From Mucilaginibacter sp. UR6-1 (GTDB lineage: Bacteria; Bacteroidota; Bacteroidia; Sphingobacteriales; Sphingobacteriaceae), in NCBI RefSeq assembly GCF_020880975.1, contig NZ_JAJIWP010000002.1, forward strand, positions 372,001 to 436,000: a DNA stretch of 64,000 nt, in the 5' to 3' direction. The position numbers and the translations under genes are program-made. Positions 33,938-43,748 of this stretch are shown here, piece by piece. Numbering within the stretch: the stretch's first letter is position 1; the number at the start of each line of letters is the position of its first letter. The notes beneath the pieces are model-generated. The model saw nothing but the letters and a program-made list of their open reading frames with translations. It made no database searches and was not told where the DNA came from.

Positions 33938-34669
33938 ATGAATAACCATAAAAGTAACCTCCTGTTAACCCTTACACTGCTTGTTGCGGGTGTAATGTTC
34001 TTTCCGCTTATATCATCGTGCACCAAAAACGGTAACATCAACCCAACCGAAGCTAAAATAGAATACCAGGTTATTAATTTGAGTTATGATGCTTTGCCGC
34101 TTAACCTGTATGTAAAACTGCTAAAGCAAAATACCAGTGTATTCAGGTATCCTACACCATCCGGCTATTTCGGGCTAACAACTATTGATACACCTTTTCA
34201 AATACGTTCGGCCGCTACGGGAAGCGTGGTTAACCTGCTTAAAATTGATAGTACAAACCTGTCGCGCGAAACAAAGTATTCGTTATTCATTACAGGTTCA
34301 CGGGCTCAAAATACTTTGAGCTACATATTTTTAGTTGATACCAGTACGGTTCCACGTGTTGGCCGGGGCAAAATACGTTTTGTTAATGCCTCGCCGCGAG
34401 TGAATGGGGGGGCTGACGGTTTAGTGTTAACTGCCAATGAAACAGAAGCTTTTAAACAGCAAAAATTTAATACAGCGAGTGATTATATTGAACTGCCAGC
34501 AGGGATATATGATTTTAAGATAAAGCCCTTTGGCTCACCTACGCAAACGCTTGAAGAAATTGAGAATACCACTATTCAGGATGGTAGGTTGTACACAATT
34601 TACGCTTATGGCCGGCCCTCTTTTACTGATTCAACAGCGTTTGGCGCAGCTATTTTAACCAACAGATAG
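33938..34669 (+). CDS. DUF4397 domain lipoprotein 2
   Basis: A 243-residue paralogue of the preceding protein with its own lipobox (LISSC, Cys28). The shared core is IRFVNASPRVNGGADGLVL and ASDYIELPAGIYDFKI, which corresponds to SDLIRITPGIKKLSV in the neighbour. It is likely co-transcribed with lipoprotein 1. Role unknown. Confidence 0.85.
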   Translation: MNNHKSNLLLTLTLLVAGVMFFPLISSCTKNGNINPTEAKIEYQVINLSYDALPLNLYVKLLKQNTSVFRYPTPSGYFGLTTIDTPFQIRSAATGSVVNLLKIDSTNLSRETKYSLFITGSRAQNTLSYIFLVDTSTVPRVGRGKIRFVNASPRVNGGADGLVLTANETEAFKQQKFNTASDYIELPAGIYDFKIKPFGSPTQTLEEIENTTIQDGRLYTIYAYGRPSFTDSTAFGAAILTNR

Positions 34670-34707
34670 TCGATTTTATTTATATTTTTACGGCAAAATT
34701 TACCGCT

Positions 34708-35361
34708 GTGGAAGTAATAAAGAGCATCATTGATTTTATACTGCATATTGATAAGCACCTTGCCCAAATCTCGCACGATTACCAGGGCTGGACTTACCTG
34801 ATACTTTTCCTGATCATTTTTGCTGAAACAGGCTTTGTTGTTACCCCGTTCCTTCCCGGCGATTCCTTACTTTTTGCCGCGGGCGCACTTATAGCCGGTG
34901 AACAAACCGGACTTAATATTTACCTGCTGGCCTTACTGCTTGTGGTGGCAGCGTTTTTGGGTAATACCGTTAATTATATGCTTGGTAATTACCTCGGCCC
35001 CAAGGTTTTTAAAGAAGACAATAAAATACTTAAGCTTGATTATTATCTGCAAACCAAGGCCTTTTTTGATAAGCATGGCGGTAAGGCAGTAATATTCAGC
35101 AGGTTTTTGCCTATTATACGTACCATTGCACCATTTGTGGCAGGCGTAGGCAGTATGCCTTTCGGCAGATACAGCCTTTATAACATTGCCGGAGGCTTTG
35201 CATGGGTGATCAGTTTTTTATTCCTGGGTTTCTTTTTTGGTAATATCCCGGTAGTAAAGGAGAATTTTACGCTGGTGGTATTCGCCATAATATTATTCTC
35301 GATAGTGCCGCCAATATGGGCCGCCATAAAAAGCAGGAGCAACAAAAAAAAGAGTATCTAA
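34708..35361 (+). CDS. DedA family membrane protein
   Basis: A 217-residue inner-membrane protein of the DedA/SNARE-associated family, members of which transport undecaprenyl phosphate or other lipids. Signatures are FAETGFVVTPFLPGDSLLFAAGAL (about residues 32-55) and the RFLPIIRTIAPFVAGVGSMPFGRY segment (about 130-152) with the conserved arginine and glycine residues. Five or more hydrophobic segments. The start is GTG at 34708. Confidence 0.9.
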   Translation: MEVIKSIIDFILHIDKHLAQISHDYQGWTYLILFLIIFAETGFVVTPFLPGDSLLFAAGALIAGEQTGLNIYLLALLLVVAAFLGNTVNYMLGNYLGPKVFKEDNKILKLDYYLQTKAFFDKHGGKAVIFSRFLPIIRTIAPFVAGVGSMPFGRYSLYNIAGGFAWVISFLFLGFFFGNIPVVKENFTLVVFAIILFSIVPPIWAAIKSRSNKKKSI

Positions 35362-35373
35362 AATTTTGCCGGG

Positions 35374-36267
35374 TTAATTAGTCGGCTTAACTATCAATTT
35401 ACTCAAATCAGGCTGCCCGGCATCAACCCAGGCTGAAAACCAATAACTCGCAGCCTCATACATAGCCGAGCGCATTTGCCGCTCAACCATGCCTTTTAAC
35501 AGGGTATGATAGGCCCGGCAATATTCGGGCGCGTATACTTTTACCTTACGTTGCCCGCGTTTTTCAATAGCGTATTTTTTATCAGCCGGGAAGCGCTTGT
35601 TGAGTAATCGCTCCAGCCGCAACACACTATCAGCTTTGCCGAATGATCGCTGGCAAATAACGAAGGCCTGGGTAAGAGGATTATTAATATATTTTGCCTT
35701 TTTAACCGGATAACGATACTTGTCAGCAAATAATTCAGGCAGGCGGCTTTCCCATAAAGCGTGGATGCCGTCCTGGCCGCTCAGTTGCCCGTCATGATTC
35801 AGCACCAGGTGCAGGGGCACATGAGCATCGGCCACGTAGTGTGCCAGGTCGGCTGAGTTGCGCAGGATGGAGGTGGTATCATGCTCCTTAAATGCCTTTA
35901 CCAGCCAATAGTAACGTTGTTGTATGGTCCAGGGCAGGGTGCCGTGTTTCAGTAAGGTATCGTGCGTGTAGCGTTTTTCAAAATCCTTCCACTTACGTGG
36001 AATAGTTTTGAACGGGGTTTTGCCATAGCGGTCGGCATTAAAAAAGTGGCGGGGTATCTCAGCCGAGTCAACATAACGTCGTTTATCGGCCGTGGTGGCA
36101 TGTTCAACAATAAAATCAATATTAGCCTTGTAAAAAGATGCCATGGCTTTGGGCAGGGCCAAAACGGCCATGCGGTTAATACGCTGATGGGCATAATAGC
36201 CCCATGAGGATAGTATTAAAAGGGTTAGGATAGCCACCGCGCTGTACGCCGCTCTTTTCATACCCAA
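35374..36267 (-). CDS. Exported zinc-dependent phospholipase C/S1-P1 nuclease-like protein
   Basis: A 297-residue secreted protein (signal about residues 1-25) with the histidine-rich all-helical fold of phospholipase C and S1/P1 nucleases. Candidate zinc ligands are WGYYAHQRINR near the mature N-terminus (Trp and His), the HFFN segment, HYVADAHVPLHLVLNHDGQLSGQDGIHALWE (about 140-170), which has several histidines and the HxxxE-like ending. Substrate undetermined. It is convergent with dedA. Confidence 0.8.
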   Translation of the reverse strand: MGMKRAAYSAVAILTLLILSSWGYYAHQRINRMAVLALPKAMASFYKANIDFIVEHATTADKRRYVDSAEIPRHFFNADRYGKTPFKTIPRKWKDFEKRYTHDTLLKHGTLPWTIQQRYYWLVKAFKEHDTTSILRNSADLAHYVADAHVPLHLVLNHDGQLSGQDGIHALWESRLPELFADKYRYPVKKAKYINNPLTQAFVICQRSFGKADSVLRLERLLNKRFPADKKYAIEKRGQRKVKVYAPEYCRAYHTLLKGMVERQMRSAMYEAASYWFSAWVDAGQPDLSKLIVKPTN

Positions 36268-36316
36268 ATATGCTGATTAACTTTAACATGCAAAATAAAA
36301 CGAATTTTAAAAAGGC

Positions 36317-36348
36317 TTTGTATAATTAAAAAAATCCTTCTATCTTTG
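36317..36348 (+). promoter_or_regulatory. rpsT promoter
   Basis: TTTG (36317-36320) and TATCTTTG (36341-36348) with a 20-bp gap, the best Bacteroidota promoter in the window. The leader to the ATG at 36390 is about 35 bases. Confidence 0.8.
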
Positions 36349-36389
36349 CAGTCTTAAAATTCAAGAAATAAAGGATAACAAGCTATAAG

Positions 36390-36644
36390 ATGGCAAATCA
36401 TAAATCATCATTAAAAAGAATCAGGGCAAATGCTGCGAAGCGTCTGCGCAACAGGTATCAGGCTAAAACCACCCGTAACGCAATCAAAAAATTAAGGGGT
36501 GCAACAACTAAGGCTGAAGGAACAGAGCTTTTAGGTAAAGTAATTTCAATGCTTGACCGTTTAGCTAAAAAGAACGTTATTCACAAAAATAAAGCATCAA
36601 ACAATAAATCAAAACTTACTAAATTCGTTAACGGTTTAGCATAA
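36390..36644 (+). CDS. rpsT: 30S ribosomal protein S20
   Basis: An 84-residue basic, lysine- and alanine-rich helical ribosomal protein: [33 protein letters not shown] and [20 protein letters not shown]. Length and sequence are normal. Single-gene transcript with its own promoter and terminator. Confidence 0.97.
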   Translation: MANHKSSLKRIRANAAKRLRNRYQAKTTRNAIKKLRGATTKAEGTELLGKVISMLDRLAKKNVIHKNKASNNKSKLTKFVNGLA

Positions 36645-36667
36645 GCTTTATTTATTAAATAATATTG

Positions 36668-36700
36668 AAGGGGATAGTGCATTGCATTATCCCTTTTTTT
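36668..36700 (+). terminator. Terminator after rpsT
   Basis: A 13-position stem with two G-T pairs (36668-36680 with 36684-36696) followed by seven or more T. Confidence 0.8.
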
Positions 36701-36727
36701 GTTGATCGGTTTTTTATTATACACGCT

Positions 36728-36849
36728 ATAACTCACCCCGCCTACGCTTCGCTGGACACCCCTCTCTGCGTAAGCAAAGAGGGGAACTTGTTTAAATCCC
36801 CCTCTCTACCGCAAGGGGTGTCCAGCGAAGCGTAGGCGGGGTGAGTTAT
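36728..36849. repeat. 36-bp perfect inverted repeat before radC
   Basis: 36728-36763 and 36814-36849 are perfect inverted copies (outer part ATAACTCACCCCGCCTACGC). The 50-bp interior contains a further CTCTC/GAGGGG pairing. It ends 30 bp before the radC ATG. No gene inside. It resembles intergenic repeats built on CTCTCC and GGGGTGAG elsewhere in the window. Confidence 0.8.
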
Positions 36850-36879
36850 TTCCGATAAATTCCATAAATTCGAGTCCTG

Positions 36880-37578
36880 ATGAGCAATTACCAGAACCAT
36901 ATCAGCATTAAGGCATGGGCCGAGGAGGATCGTCCGCGCGAGAAATTGAGCGGACAAGGAAGGCGTTCGCTTACCGATGCCGAGCTGATAGCGATACTCA
37001 TCGGTTCGGGGAGCCGTGATGAATCGGCAGTTGAACTGAGCAAACGCATACTGCACCATTACGAAAATGACCTGAACAAGCTGGGCAAAGCATCCATTAG
37101 TGAGCTTTGCCGGTTTAAGGGTGTAGGGGAGGCTAAGGCTATCTCTATTATAGCAGCCCTTGAGGTTGGCCGCCGCCGTAACGAAACGGAGAGCAAGCCG
37201 CCCGAGGAGGTAAAAGGCAGCCAGGATGTTTTTAAGCTAATGCGCCGCCACCTGATGGACCTGAACCATGAGGAATTTTGGATAGTGCTGCTCAGCCAGT
37301 CATCAAAAGTACTGTCAAAAGAGTTGGTGAGCCGGGGCGGTATATCAGGCACGGTGGCCGACCCGAAGATCATCTTTTATATGGCCTTACAGCAGCAGGC
37401 CAGTGCCATTGTGCTGATCCACAACCACCCATCAGGTAATTTGAAACCCAGCCAAATGGATATTGACCTTACCAAGAAGGTAGTGAATGCCGGTAGGATG
37501 CTGGATATTAATGTGCTCGATCACCTCATTATTACCGACAAAGGTTATTTTAGCTTTGCGGATGAGGACCTGTTATGA
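36880..37578 (+). CDS. radC: RadC family JAB-domain protein
   Basis: A 232-residue RadC protein with an N-terminal helix-hairpin-helix region (about 1-100; ISELCRFKGVGEAKAISIIAALEVGRR) and a JAB/MPN metalloprotease-like domain with the motif HNHPSGNLKPSQMDIDLTKK (about 178-197). Despite the name, a role in DNA repair is doubtful in well-studied bacteria. ATG at 36880. Confidence 0.93.
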   Translation: MSNYQNHISIKAWAEEDRPREKLSGQGRRSLTDAELIAILIGSGSRDESAVELSKRILHHYENDLNKLGKASISELCRFKGVGEAKAISIIAALEVGRRRNETESKPPEEVKGSQDVFKLMRRHLMDLNHEEFWIVLLSQSSKVLSKELVSRGGISGTVADPKIIFYMALQQQASAIVLIHNHPSGNLKPSQMDIDLTKKVVNAGRMLDINVLDHLIITDKGYFSFADEDLL

Positions 37579-37635
37579 TATTTTTGAAACAACCAGCTAA
37601 CTGTGCCGTTGTACTAACAATAAAACACAAACACC

Positions 37636-37854
37636 ATGATAGAGCCAGAAGACGACGAATTACAACAAGACGATCAGTTAAGTCAAAACGACGAACAAGC
37701 CAGCCAGCAGGATATTCATTCCAATGGGTTTGACGATACCGTTGAGGATTTTGGCGAGGTTGATGAAACCTCTAAAGCCGAGCAGGCTTATGATGCTTCA
37801 GAAAGCTCATACCTGCTTGATTTTGGTGATGATACCGACCCTGACGAAGATTAA
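37636..37854 (+). CDS. Small acidic protein, unknown
   Basis: A 72-residue protein made almost entirely of Asp, Glu, Gln and Ser, without predicted folded core or membrane segment. It begins MIEPEDDELQQDDQL and ends DFGDDTDPDED. It starts 57 bp after radC. Similar acidic small ORFs are annotated as hypothetical in relatives. Its coding status rests on the ATG, spacing and codon use only. Confidence 0.55.
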   Translation: MIEPEDDELQQDDQLSQNDEQASQQDIHSNGFDDTVEDFGEVDETSKAEQAYDASESSYLLDFGDDTDPDED

Positions 37855-37863
37855 TAATTATAC

Positions 37864-38562
37864 TTACTCGGCGTAAGCAATAGTAGCAATACTTAGTTTA
37901 AGGCCGGGTACTTTAAGCAATTCAATACCGCAGGCTTCTAAAGTGGAGCCTGTGGTTACAATATCATCAACAAGCAGTACATGTTTGTTGATGAGTTTAG
38001 CGGCATCAGCAACGGCAAAAACCTGCTGCATATTCTCAAACCTTGCAAACCGCGATTTCCGGGTTTGTGTTTCGGTAGCCATAGTTCGTATCAGGTTATC
38101 AACCTCAACAAGCGCATTAAGTTTTTGGGCTAAGCCATCAGCAAATAACCTGCTTTGGTTGTAACCCCGTTTGCGTAGTTTGCTTTTATGCAGCGGCACC
38201 GGTATAATGTAATCTATTGTATCGGTTTGATGAATGGTTGTAAGTTGTTCACCTGCAATATTGCCTAATAGTACGCCTATCTGTTTCTCGCCATCGTACT
38301 TAAAACGGTGTACCATGTTTTGCACTTTGCCACCTTTGGTAAAGTATAATAGTGCATAAGCATGCTCAACTTTAAGCTTACCCCAAAACTGGCGGGCAAC
38401 AATATTATCCTTATGCTGATGAAAATTGGTATAAGGTAAATCATACCGGCAATGGGTACAAATAACTTGTTCGCCTTTTATCAACTGCCCGTTACAGGCG
38501 GCACAAAGGTCGGGGAATATGAGCGCAATAAAATCGGCCAGGTAGGTGTTACGCAGCCACAT
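37864..38562 (-). CDS. ComF family phosphoribosyltransferase-like protein
   Basis: A 232-residue protein homologous to ComFC, needed for DNA uptake in naturally competent bacteria. N-terminal four-cysteine zinc motif (LCAACNGQ and CTHCRYDLP), then the phosphoribosyltransferase fold with the PRPP motif HVLLVDDIVTTGSTLEACG near the C-terminus. It is 3 bp downstream of rlmN, in the same direction, so they are co-transcribed. Confidence 0.9.
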   Translation of the reverse strand: MWLRNTYLADFIALIFPDLCAACNGQLIKGEQVICTHCRYDLPYTNFHQHKDNIVARQFWGKLKVEHAYALLYFTKGGKVQNMVHRFKYDGEKQIGVLLGNIAGEQLTTIHQTDTIDYIIPVPLHKSKLRKRGYNQSRLFADGLAQKLNALVEVDNLIRTMATETQTRKSRFARFENMQQVFAVADAAKLINKHVLLVDDIVTTGSTLEACGIELLKVPGLKLSIATIAYAE

Positions 38563-38565
38563 GTA

Positions 38566-39627
38566 TTATACGGCTTTTTCTTTCTCTTTAATAGCAAGTT
38601 GTCCGCAGGCGGCATCAATATCCTTGCCACGGCTGCGGCGCAGGTTGGTAATAATGCCCTGCTTGCGCAGGTAAGCGGCAAAGGCCTCAACCTTATCCTC
38701 GCCCGCGTTAATGTAGCTGGCAAAAGCTATGGGGTTATACTCAATAATGTTAACCTTGCAAGGCAGGTGCTTGCAAAAACGGGCAAGCTCAATAGCATCC
38801 TGAATATTGTCATTAACACCATCAAATATAATGTACTCGTACGTTACCGGGTTTTTGGTTTTGGCGTAATAATATTTAAGCGCGTCGGCCAGTGCTTTTA
38901 ATGAGTTTTGCTCGTTAATAGGCATAATGGTATTGCGCTTTTCATCATTAGCGGCGTGTAACGAAAGCGCAAGGTTAAACTTAACCTGGTCATCACCCAG
39001 TTTTTTGATCATTTTGGCAATACCCGCGGTTGATACCGTTATGCGTTTGGCGGCCATGTTCAGGCCATCCTCTGACGTGATCTTTTCAATAGACTTCATT
39101 ACATTGGCATAATTAAGCAGCGGCTCGCCCATGCCCATGTATACTATATTGCTAAGCGGCTGATCATAATTTTCACGGGCCTGCTTGTCAATCAGCACAA
39201 CCTGGTCATAAATCTCATCAGGATTTAAGTTGCGTTTGCGCTCCATATAGCCGGTAGCGCAAAATTTACAGGTAAGGCTGCAGCCCACTTGTGATGATAC
39301 ACAAGCCGTCATCCGCTCTGGCGTTGGTATTAATACACCCTCAATTAAATGGTTGTCGTGTAAAATAAAAGAATTTTTTATAGTTTTATCACCACTTAGC
39401 TGTGAGGTATGAATTTTAACATTGTTAATGGTGAAATTCTGCTCAAGCTTGGTACGCAGTTCTTTTGAAATATTGCTCATTTCGTCAAATGAAAAGCAAG
39501 ATTTTTTCCAGAGCCACTCGTATACTTGTTTAGCTCTGAACCCCTTTTCGCCCATTTGGATGAATTTATCCTGTAAAGCGTTGAGGGTTAAGCTTCGGAT
39601 GTCAGTTTTAACAGTTGCAGTGTTCAC
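38566..39627 (-). CDS. rlmN: 23S rRNA (adenine-2503-C2)-methyltransferase RlmN
   Basis: Radical-SAM enzyme methylating A2503 of 23S rRNA and A37 of some tRNAs. The 353-residue protein has the cluster motif CSLTCKFCATGYM (about residue 115), YMGMGEPLLNY, and a C-terminal region with the catalytic DIDAACGQL cysteine. The upstream cysteine near residue 120 is also present. Start ATG at 39625-39627. Confidence 0.96.
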   Translation of the reverse strand: MNTATVKTDIRSLTLNALQDKFIQMGEKGFRAKQVYEWLWKKSCFSFDEMSNISKELRTKLEQNFTINNVKIHTSQLSGDKTIKNSFILHDNHLIEGVLIPTPERMTACVSSQVGCSLTCKFCATGYMERKRNLNPDEIYDQVVLIDKQARENYDQPLSNIVYMGMGEPLLNYANVMKSIEKITSEDGLNMAAKRITVSTAGIAKMIKKLGDDQVKFNLALSLHAANDEKRNTIMPINEQNSLKALADALKYYYAKTKNPVTYEYIIFDGVNDNIQDAIELARFCKHLPCKVNIIEYNPIAFASYINAGEDKVEAFAAYLRKQGIITNLRRSRGKDIDAACGQLAIKEKEKAV

Positions 39628-39776
39628 GGTATAAAGGTACTTAAATTTAAAAGTTTTTGTGTTTTTGTAAAATCATTTCTTTTTATTTGATTAAAAAACA
39701 ACAACTATAAGTTAATTGTATTAAATACATGGGGCATATTTGGAAAGAAAGTTTGAGAAGATGCTAACAGATACCA

Positions 39777-40952
39777 ATGAGAAATTTTAGAGCCGATTAC
39801 GTTTTTCCAGTTTATGCCGATCCGATAAAGAATGGTATCGTTACCGTTGATGATAATGGTAAGATATTAGCGATCTCCGACGATCCTTCAACAGTTACAG
39901 GTGATATAGAGCAATTGAGCGGCATTATTTGCCCCGGCTTTGTAAATACTCACTGCCATCTGGAGCTTTCGCACATGAAAGACAAGATAGCTTCAGGCAA
40001 CGGGTTGGTAAACTTTGTAAAAGAAGTGATCACAATGCGCCGTACCGTTGTTGCTAATGAGCGGCAAGTAACGGATGCCGCCATTGCTGCCGATAAACTG
40101 ATGTATGACAATGGTATTGTTGCCGTAGGCGATATATCAAATACTGATGTAACCGCGCCTGTAAAAAAGGCAAGCAAGTTATACTACCATACGTTTGTAG
40201 AAGCCATGAGCTTTATACCCGAACGGGCGCAAGCGGTTTTTGACAGTGCCCTGCAAACGCTCGAAAGCTTTAAGCCCCTGCCGGTTTCTATCACCCCTCA
40301 TGCGCCGTACTCGGTATCAAAGGAGTTATTCAGGCTGATAAAGAAGTATAGCGATACCGGTAAAAATCTTATCAGCATACATAACCAGGAGTGTGAGGAC
40401 GAGAACAAGTTTTACCGCTACAAGCTTGGCGAGTTTAACGATCTGTATAAATTTTTAGAGATCGATATTGATTACTTCAAACCGCAGGCGCGCAACTCCG
40501 TACAATCTATTGTGCCTTTGCTAAGCAATAACCAGGAGATACTGCTTGTGCATAACACCTGCACCAACTTAAAGGATATATATTTTGTACGCCGGTTTGA
40601 TAAGCGGGTAAACTGGTGCTTTTGCCCCAATGCCAACTTATATATTGAAAAGCGCCTGCCAAAAATAAACCTGTTTATTGATCAGGGCTTTAATATTACT
40701 TTGGGTACCGATAGCCTGGCATCAAACTACGGGCTTAGCATATTGAGCGAGATGGCCACTGTGCAGCAACATTTTCCGCAGATAAGCACCGAGCAGTTAA
40801 TAAAATGGGCAACCATTAATGGTGCCGAATTTTTAGGTATCGATAAAAAATATGGTACGCTGTTACCGGGCAGGTCGCCGGGGTTGAACCTGATCACCGG
40901 GCTTGATAATTTGAAGATAACCGCCGAAACCCAGGTAAAAAGGTTGATATAA
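39777..40952 (+). CDS. Amidohydrolase family protein (aminofutalosine/SAH deaminase-like)
   Basis: A 391-residue metal-dependent hydrolase of the cytosine/SAH/aminofutalosine deaminase group. Metal and catalytic residues visible: GFVNTHCHLELSHM (His-x-His), SITPHAPYSVS, SIHNQECEDENKFY, LVHNTC and the LGTDSLASNY aspartate. The beta-sandwich parts at both ends are present. A role in the futalosine menaquinone route is possible, but neighbours do not support it. It ends in a bidirectional terminator. Confidence 0.82.
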   Translation: MRNFRADYVFPVYADPIKNGIVTVDDNGKILAISDDPSTVTGDIEQLSGIICPGFVNTHCHLELSHMKDKIASGNGLVNFVKEVITMRRTVVANERQVTDAAIAADKLMYDNGIVAVGDISNTDVTAPVKKASKLYYHTFVEAMSFIPERAQAVFDSALQTLESFKPLPVSITPHAPYSVSKELFRLIKKYSDTGKNLISIHNQECEDENKFYRYKLGEFNDLYKFLEIDIDYFKPQARNSVQSIVPLLSNNQEILLVHNTCTNLKDIYFVRRFDKRVNWCFCPNANLYIEKRLPKINLFIDQGFNITLGTDSLASNYGLSILSEMATVQQHFPQISTEQLIKWATINGAEFLGIDKKYGTLLPGRSPGLNLITGLDNLKITAETQVKRLI

Positions 40953-40988
40953 AAAAAATGCCTGCTTAGTATAAGCAGGCATTTTTTT
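40952..40988. terminator. Bidirectional terminator between the amidohydrolase and parE
   Basis: A 17-bp perfect stem (40952-40968 with 40972-40988; core ATGCCTGCTTA) with A- and T-runs on either side and a 3-base loop. It serves both convergent genes. Confidence 0.9.
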
Positions 40989-41004
40989 ATGGAATTCAGT
41001 TTAC

Positions 41005-42885
41005 TTAAACTGCCACGGCTAATTCGGCATCGGCAACAAGCGGGTTAATGCTTTCATCATCCTTTTCAACACGCAGGTTTTGCACAATGTGCTGCTGACG
41101 GGCAGGCGTATTCTTGCCCATAAAGTATTCTAACAAACCTTTGATGTTGGCATCCTTTAAAAAAACCGGGTCAAGGCGTATATCCTTACCTATAAACAGG
41201 CCAAACTCATCCGGAGATATTTCACCCAAGCCTTTAAAGCGGGTTATCTCGGGTTTGTTGCCCAGTTTGGCAATGGCGTTGCGGCGTTCTTCGTCGCTGT
41301 AGCAATAAATGGTTTCCTTTTTATTACGCACGCGGAAAAGCGGGGTTTGTAATATGGATACGTGCCCGGCCTTTACCAAATCTGGGAAGAACTGTAAAAA
41401 GAAGGTCATCAGCAGCAGGCGGATGTGCATACCATCCACATCAGCATCGGTAGCTATCACAATATTATTGTAGCGCAGGTTATCAATACCATCCTCAATA
41501 TTTAAGGCGTGCTGCAGCAGGTTAAATTCCTCGTTCTCGTAAACTACCTTTTTGGTTAAGCCAAAGCAGTTAAGCGGCTTGCCTTTCAGGCTGAATACAG
41601 CCTGCGTCATCACATCGCGGGATTTGGTGATCGATCCGCTGGCCGAATCACCCTCGGTAATGAACAGGGTGGTTTCCTGTTTGCGCTCGTGGTTATCATC
41701 AAAATGCAGCTTGCAATCCCGCAGTTTGCGGTTGTGCAGCGATGCTTTTTTGGCACGCTCGTTGGCCAATTTTTTAATGCCGGCAATATCCTTACGCTCA
41801 CGCTCTGATTGCAGTATACGTTTTTGCAACTCATCGGCAACGGCCTGGTTTTTATGCAGGTAATCGTCGAGCTCCTTTTTAACAAAATCATTAATAAAAC
41901 CACGTACAGTAGGCCCGTCAGGCCCAACGTTTTGCGAGCCCAGCTTGGTTTTGGTTTGCGACTCGAACACCGGTTCCTGCACCTTAATGGCAATTGCCGC
42001 CACAATGGATGCACGCACGTCGGCCGCGTCAAACTCTTTTTTATAATACTCGCGGATGGTTTTTACCACCGCCTCACGGAAAGCCGCCTGGTGTGTGCCG
42101 CCCTGCGTGGTATGCTGTCCGTTAACAAATGAGTAATACTCCTCGCCGTATTGCTGCCCGTGCGTCATGGCTATTTCGATATCCTCACCCTTCAGGTGGA
42201 TGATAGGGTAGCGAATGGTATCCGGGTTGGTATGGCGGCTAAGCAAGTCGTGCAGGCCCCGTTCCGAAAAAAATTTTTGCCCGTTAAAGTTGATGGTAAG
42301 CCCCGAATTAAGGTAAACATAATTCCATATCATGTTCTCCACAAACTCCGGTATAAAACGGTAATGCCTGAAAATGGTATCATCGGGCATAAAGTTTATG
42401 GCCGTACCATTGCGCTGGCTGGTTTCTTTTTCAGGTTCGTCCCTAACTATCTCTCCTTTGGCAAACTCAGCTATCTTGGTGCGCCCGTCGCGGTATGATT
42501 GTACGGTGAAAGCGGTAGACAAAGCGTTTACCGCCTTGGTACCCACACCATTTAACCCTACCGATTTTTGAAAGGCTTTGCTATCATACTTACCACCGGT
42601 ATTTATTTTTGATACGCAATCAATCACCTTACCCAGCGGTATGCCACGCCCGTAATCGCGCACGCTAACCTTGTGGTCGCTCATGTTTACCTCAATGGTG
42701 CGGCCGCTGCCCATCACAAATTCATCTATCGAGTTATCTACAATTTCTTTCAGCAACACATAGATTCCGTCATCATACGCCGAGCCATCGCCCAGTTTAC
42801 CAATGTACATGCCGGGGCGCAGGCGTATGTGCTCTTTCCAGTCGAGGGAGCGTATGCTATCTTCACTATAATTCGGTTCAGCCAT
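41005..42885 (-). CDS. parE: DNA topoisomerase IV subunit B
   Basis: ATPase subunit that relaxes and decatenates DNA with ParC. The 626-residue protein has the GHKL ATPase motifs [25 protein letters not shown] and [14 protein letters not shown], and the TOPRIM domain with [11 protein letters not shown] (about 420) and [15 protein letters not shown]. Sequence [16 protein letters not shown] is that of ParE rather than GyrB in this phylum. ATG at 42883-42885 is the start. parC is not adjacent. Confidence 0.93.
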   Translation of the reverse strand: MAEPNYSEDSIRSLDWKEHIRLRPGMYIGKLGDGSAYDDGIYVLLKEIVDNSIDEFVMGSGRTIEVNMSDHKVSVRDYGRGIPLGKVIDCVSKINTGGKYDSKAFQKSVGLNGVGTKAVNALSTAFTVQSYRDGRTKIAEFAKGEIVRDEPEKETSQRNGTAINFMPDDTIFRHYRFIPEFVENMIWNYVYLNSGLTINFNGQKFFSERGLHDLLSRHTNPDTIRYPIIHLKGEDIEIAMTHGQQYGEEYYSFVNGQHTTQGGTHQAAFREAVVKTIREYYKKEFDAADVRASIVAAIAIKVQEPVFESQTKTKLGSQNVGPDGPTVRGFINDFVKKELDDYLHKNQAVADELQKRILQSERERKDIAGIKKLANERAKKASLHNRKLRDCKLHFDDNHERKQETTLFITEGDSASGSITKSRDVMTQAVFSLKGKPLNCFGLTKKVVYENEEFNLLQHALNIEDGIDNLRYNNIVIATDADVDGMHIRLLLMTFFLQFFPDLVKAGHVSILQTPLFRVRNKKETIYCYSDEERRNAIAKLGNKPEITRFKGLGEISPDEFGLFIGKDIRLDPVFLKDANIKGLLEYFMGKNTPARQQHIVQNLRVEKDDESINPLVADAELAVAV

Positions 42886-42910
42886 ATATGCAAACGTTGT
42901 TTGTTGGGTG

Positions 42911-42939
42911 CAAAAATACACCCGGTTAAAGCAAAAATA
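42911..42939 (-). promoter_or_regulatory. Two tandem TAnnTTTG elements upstream of parE
   Basis: TATTTTTG occurs on the minus strand at 42918-42911 and again at 42939-42932. The first lies 25 bp before the ATG. Neither has an evident -33 box. Confidence 0.55.
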
Positions 42940-42964
42940 AAGTTTTACATGAGTTAGTCAGTCC

Positions 42965-43648
42965 TTAATCTGCTAACTTGTTAACATTTTGGGGTATCGG
43001 TTTAAATTTGAGGCTGCTGCCGGCGCGCTCAACATTCTTGTAAAACTCCGGATCTTTTTGGTTGGTAAAGCAAACTATCAGTATAGTGCCGGTATGATAT
43101 TTTTGCAGGGCAATAAGCAAGGCATACTGGTAATGCTTGGTTTCGGGCATATCCTCCAGTGTTAACATGTACGACCGGCCTGCATCGGCATTGTAACGTT
43201 TAAGCGCCGCAGGCGGCAACACGCGTACAAAGGAGTTACGCTGCCCGGTAAAAGCAATGGCATGGGCACGGGCAATGTCCTTATATATCGAATCGGGATT
43301 AGCCAGTTTCAGTTGCTCGTCAGACTTAAAGCGCTCATAACTTGCCCAATTCTCCTTTTGCGATCGCACCTGGTACCATACCTCAAATTCATGGCCGGGT
43401 ATATCCATGGCGTAATCAAACGTAAAGTCTTCATTATTTAAAGCAGGTACTTCCCTGAAACCGTTTGGCGCTTTAAAGCTCACGTTGGCACGGTTGGCAA
43501 TGCTGTCAAACACGGTGTATTGCGTGGTTGCCTTTGTTTTTATGGGTTGTTTTTGGGAATGCTTTACCTGGGCACTGGCAGTAATACAAATGGCAAATAA
43601 CATGTACAGCAAAACTAATTGCGTTATTTGTATTTTACTTAGCCTCAT
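42965..43648 (-). CDS. Exported protein, unknown
   Basis: A 227-residue protein with a signal peptide (about residues 8-27, LVLLYMLFAICITASA). Not recognised as a named family. Body is a mixed alpha/beta domain with NVSFKAPNGFREVPALNNEDFTFDYAMDIPGHEFEVWYQVR and GTILIVCFTNQKDPEFYKNVERAGSSLKF, resembling small periplasmic proteins with a PsbP-like ending. It lies in its own position upstream of parE in the same direction. Confidence 0.7.
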   Translation of the reverse strand: MRLSKIQITQLVLLYMLFAICITASAQVKHSQKQPIKTKATTQYTVFDSIANRANVSFKAPNGFREVPALNNEDFTFDYAMDIPGHEFEVWYQVRSQKENWASYERFKSDEQLKLANPDSIYKDIARAHAIAFTGQRNSFVRVLPPAALKRYNADAGRSYMLTLEDMPETKHYQYALLIALQKYHTGTILIVCFTNQKDPEFYKNVERAGSSLKFKPIPQNVNKLAD

Positions 43649-43748
43649 TAATTACAGGAGATATTAATCGAATGTAGAACAAACAATTTTTAAATCAAAA
43701 TAATATTCGGCAGTTGTTTACGAAGTATGAAAAGAATGAAGAAGTTTC

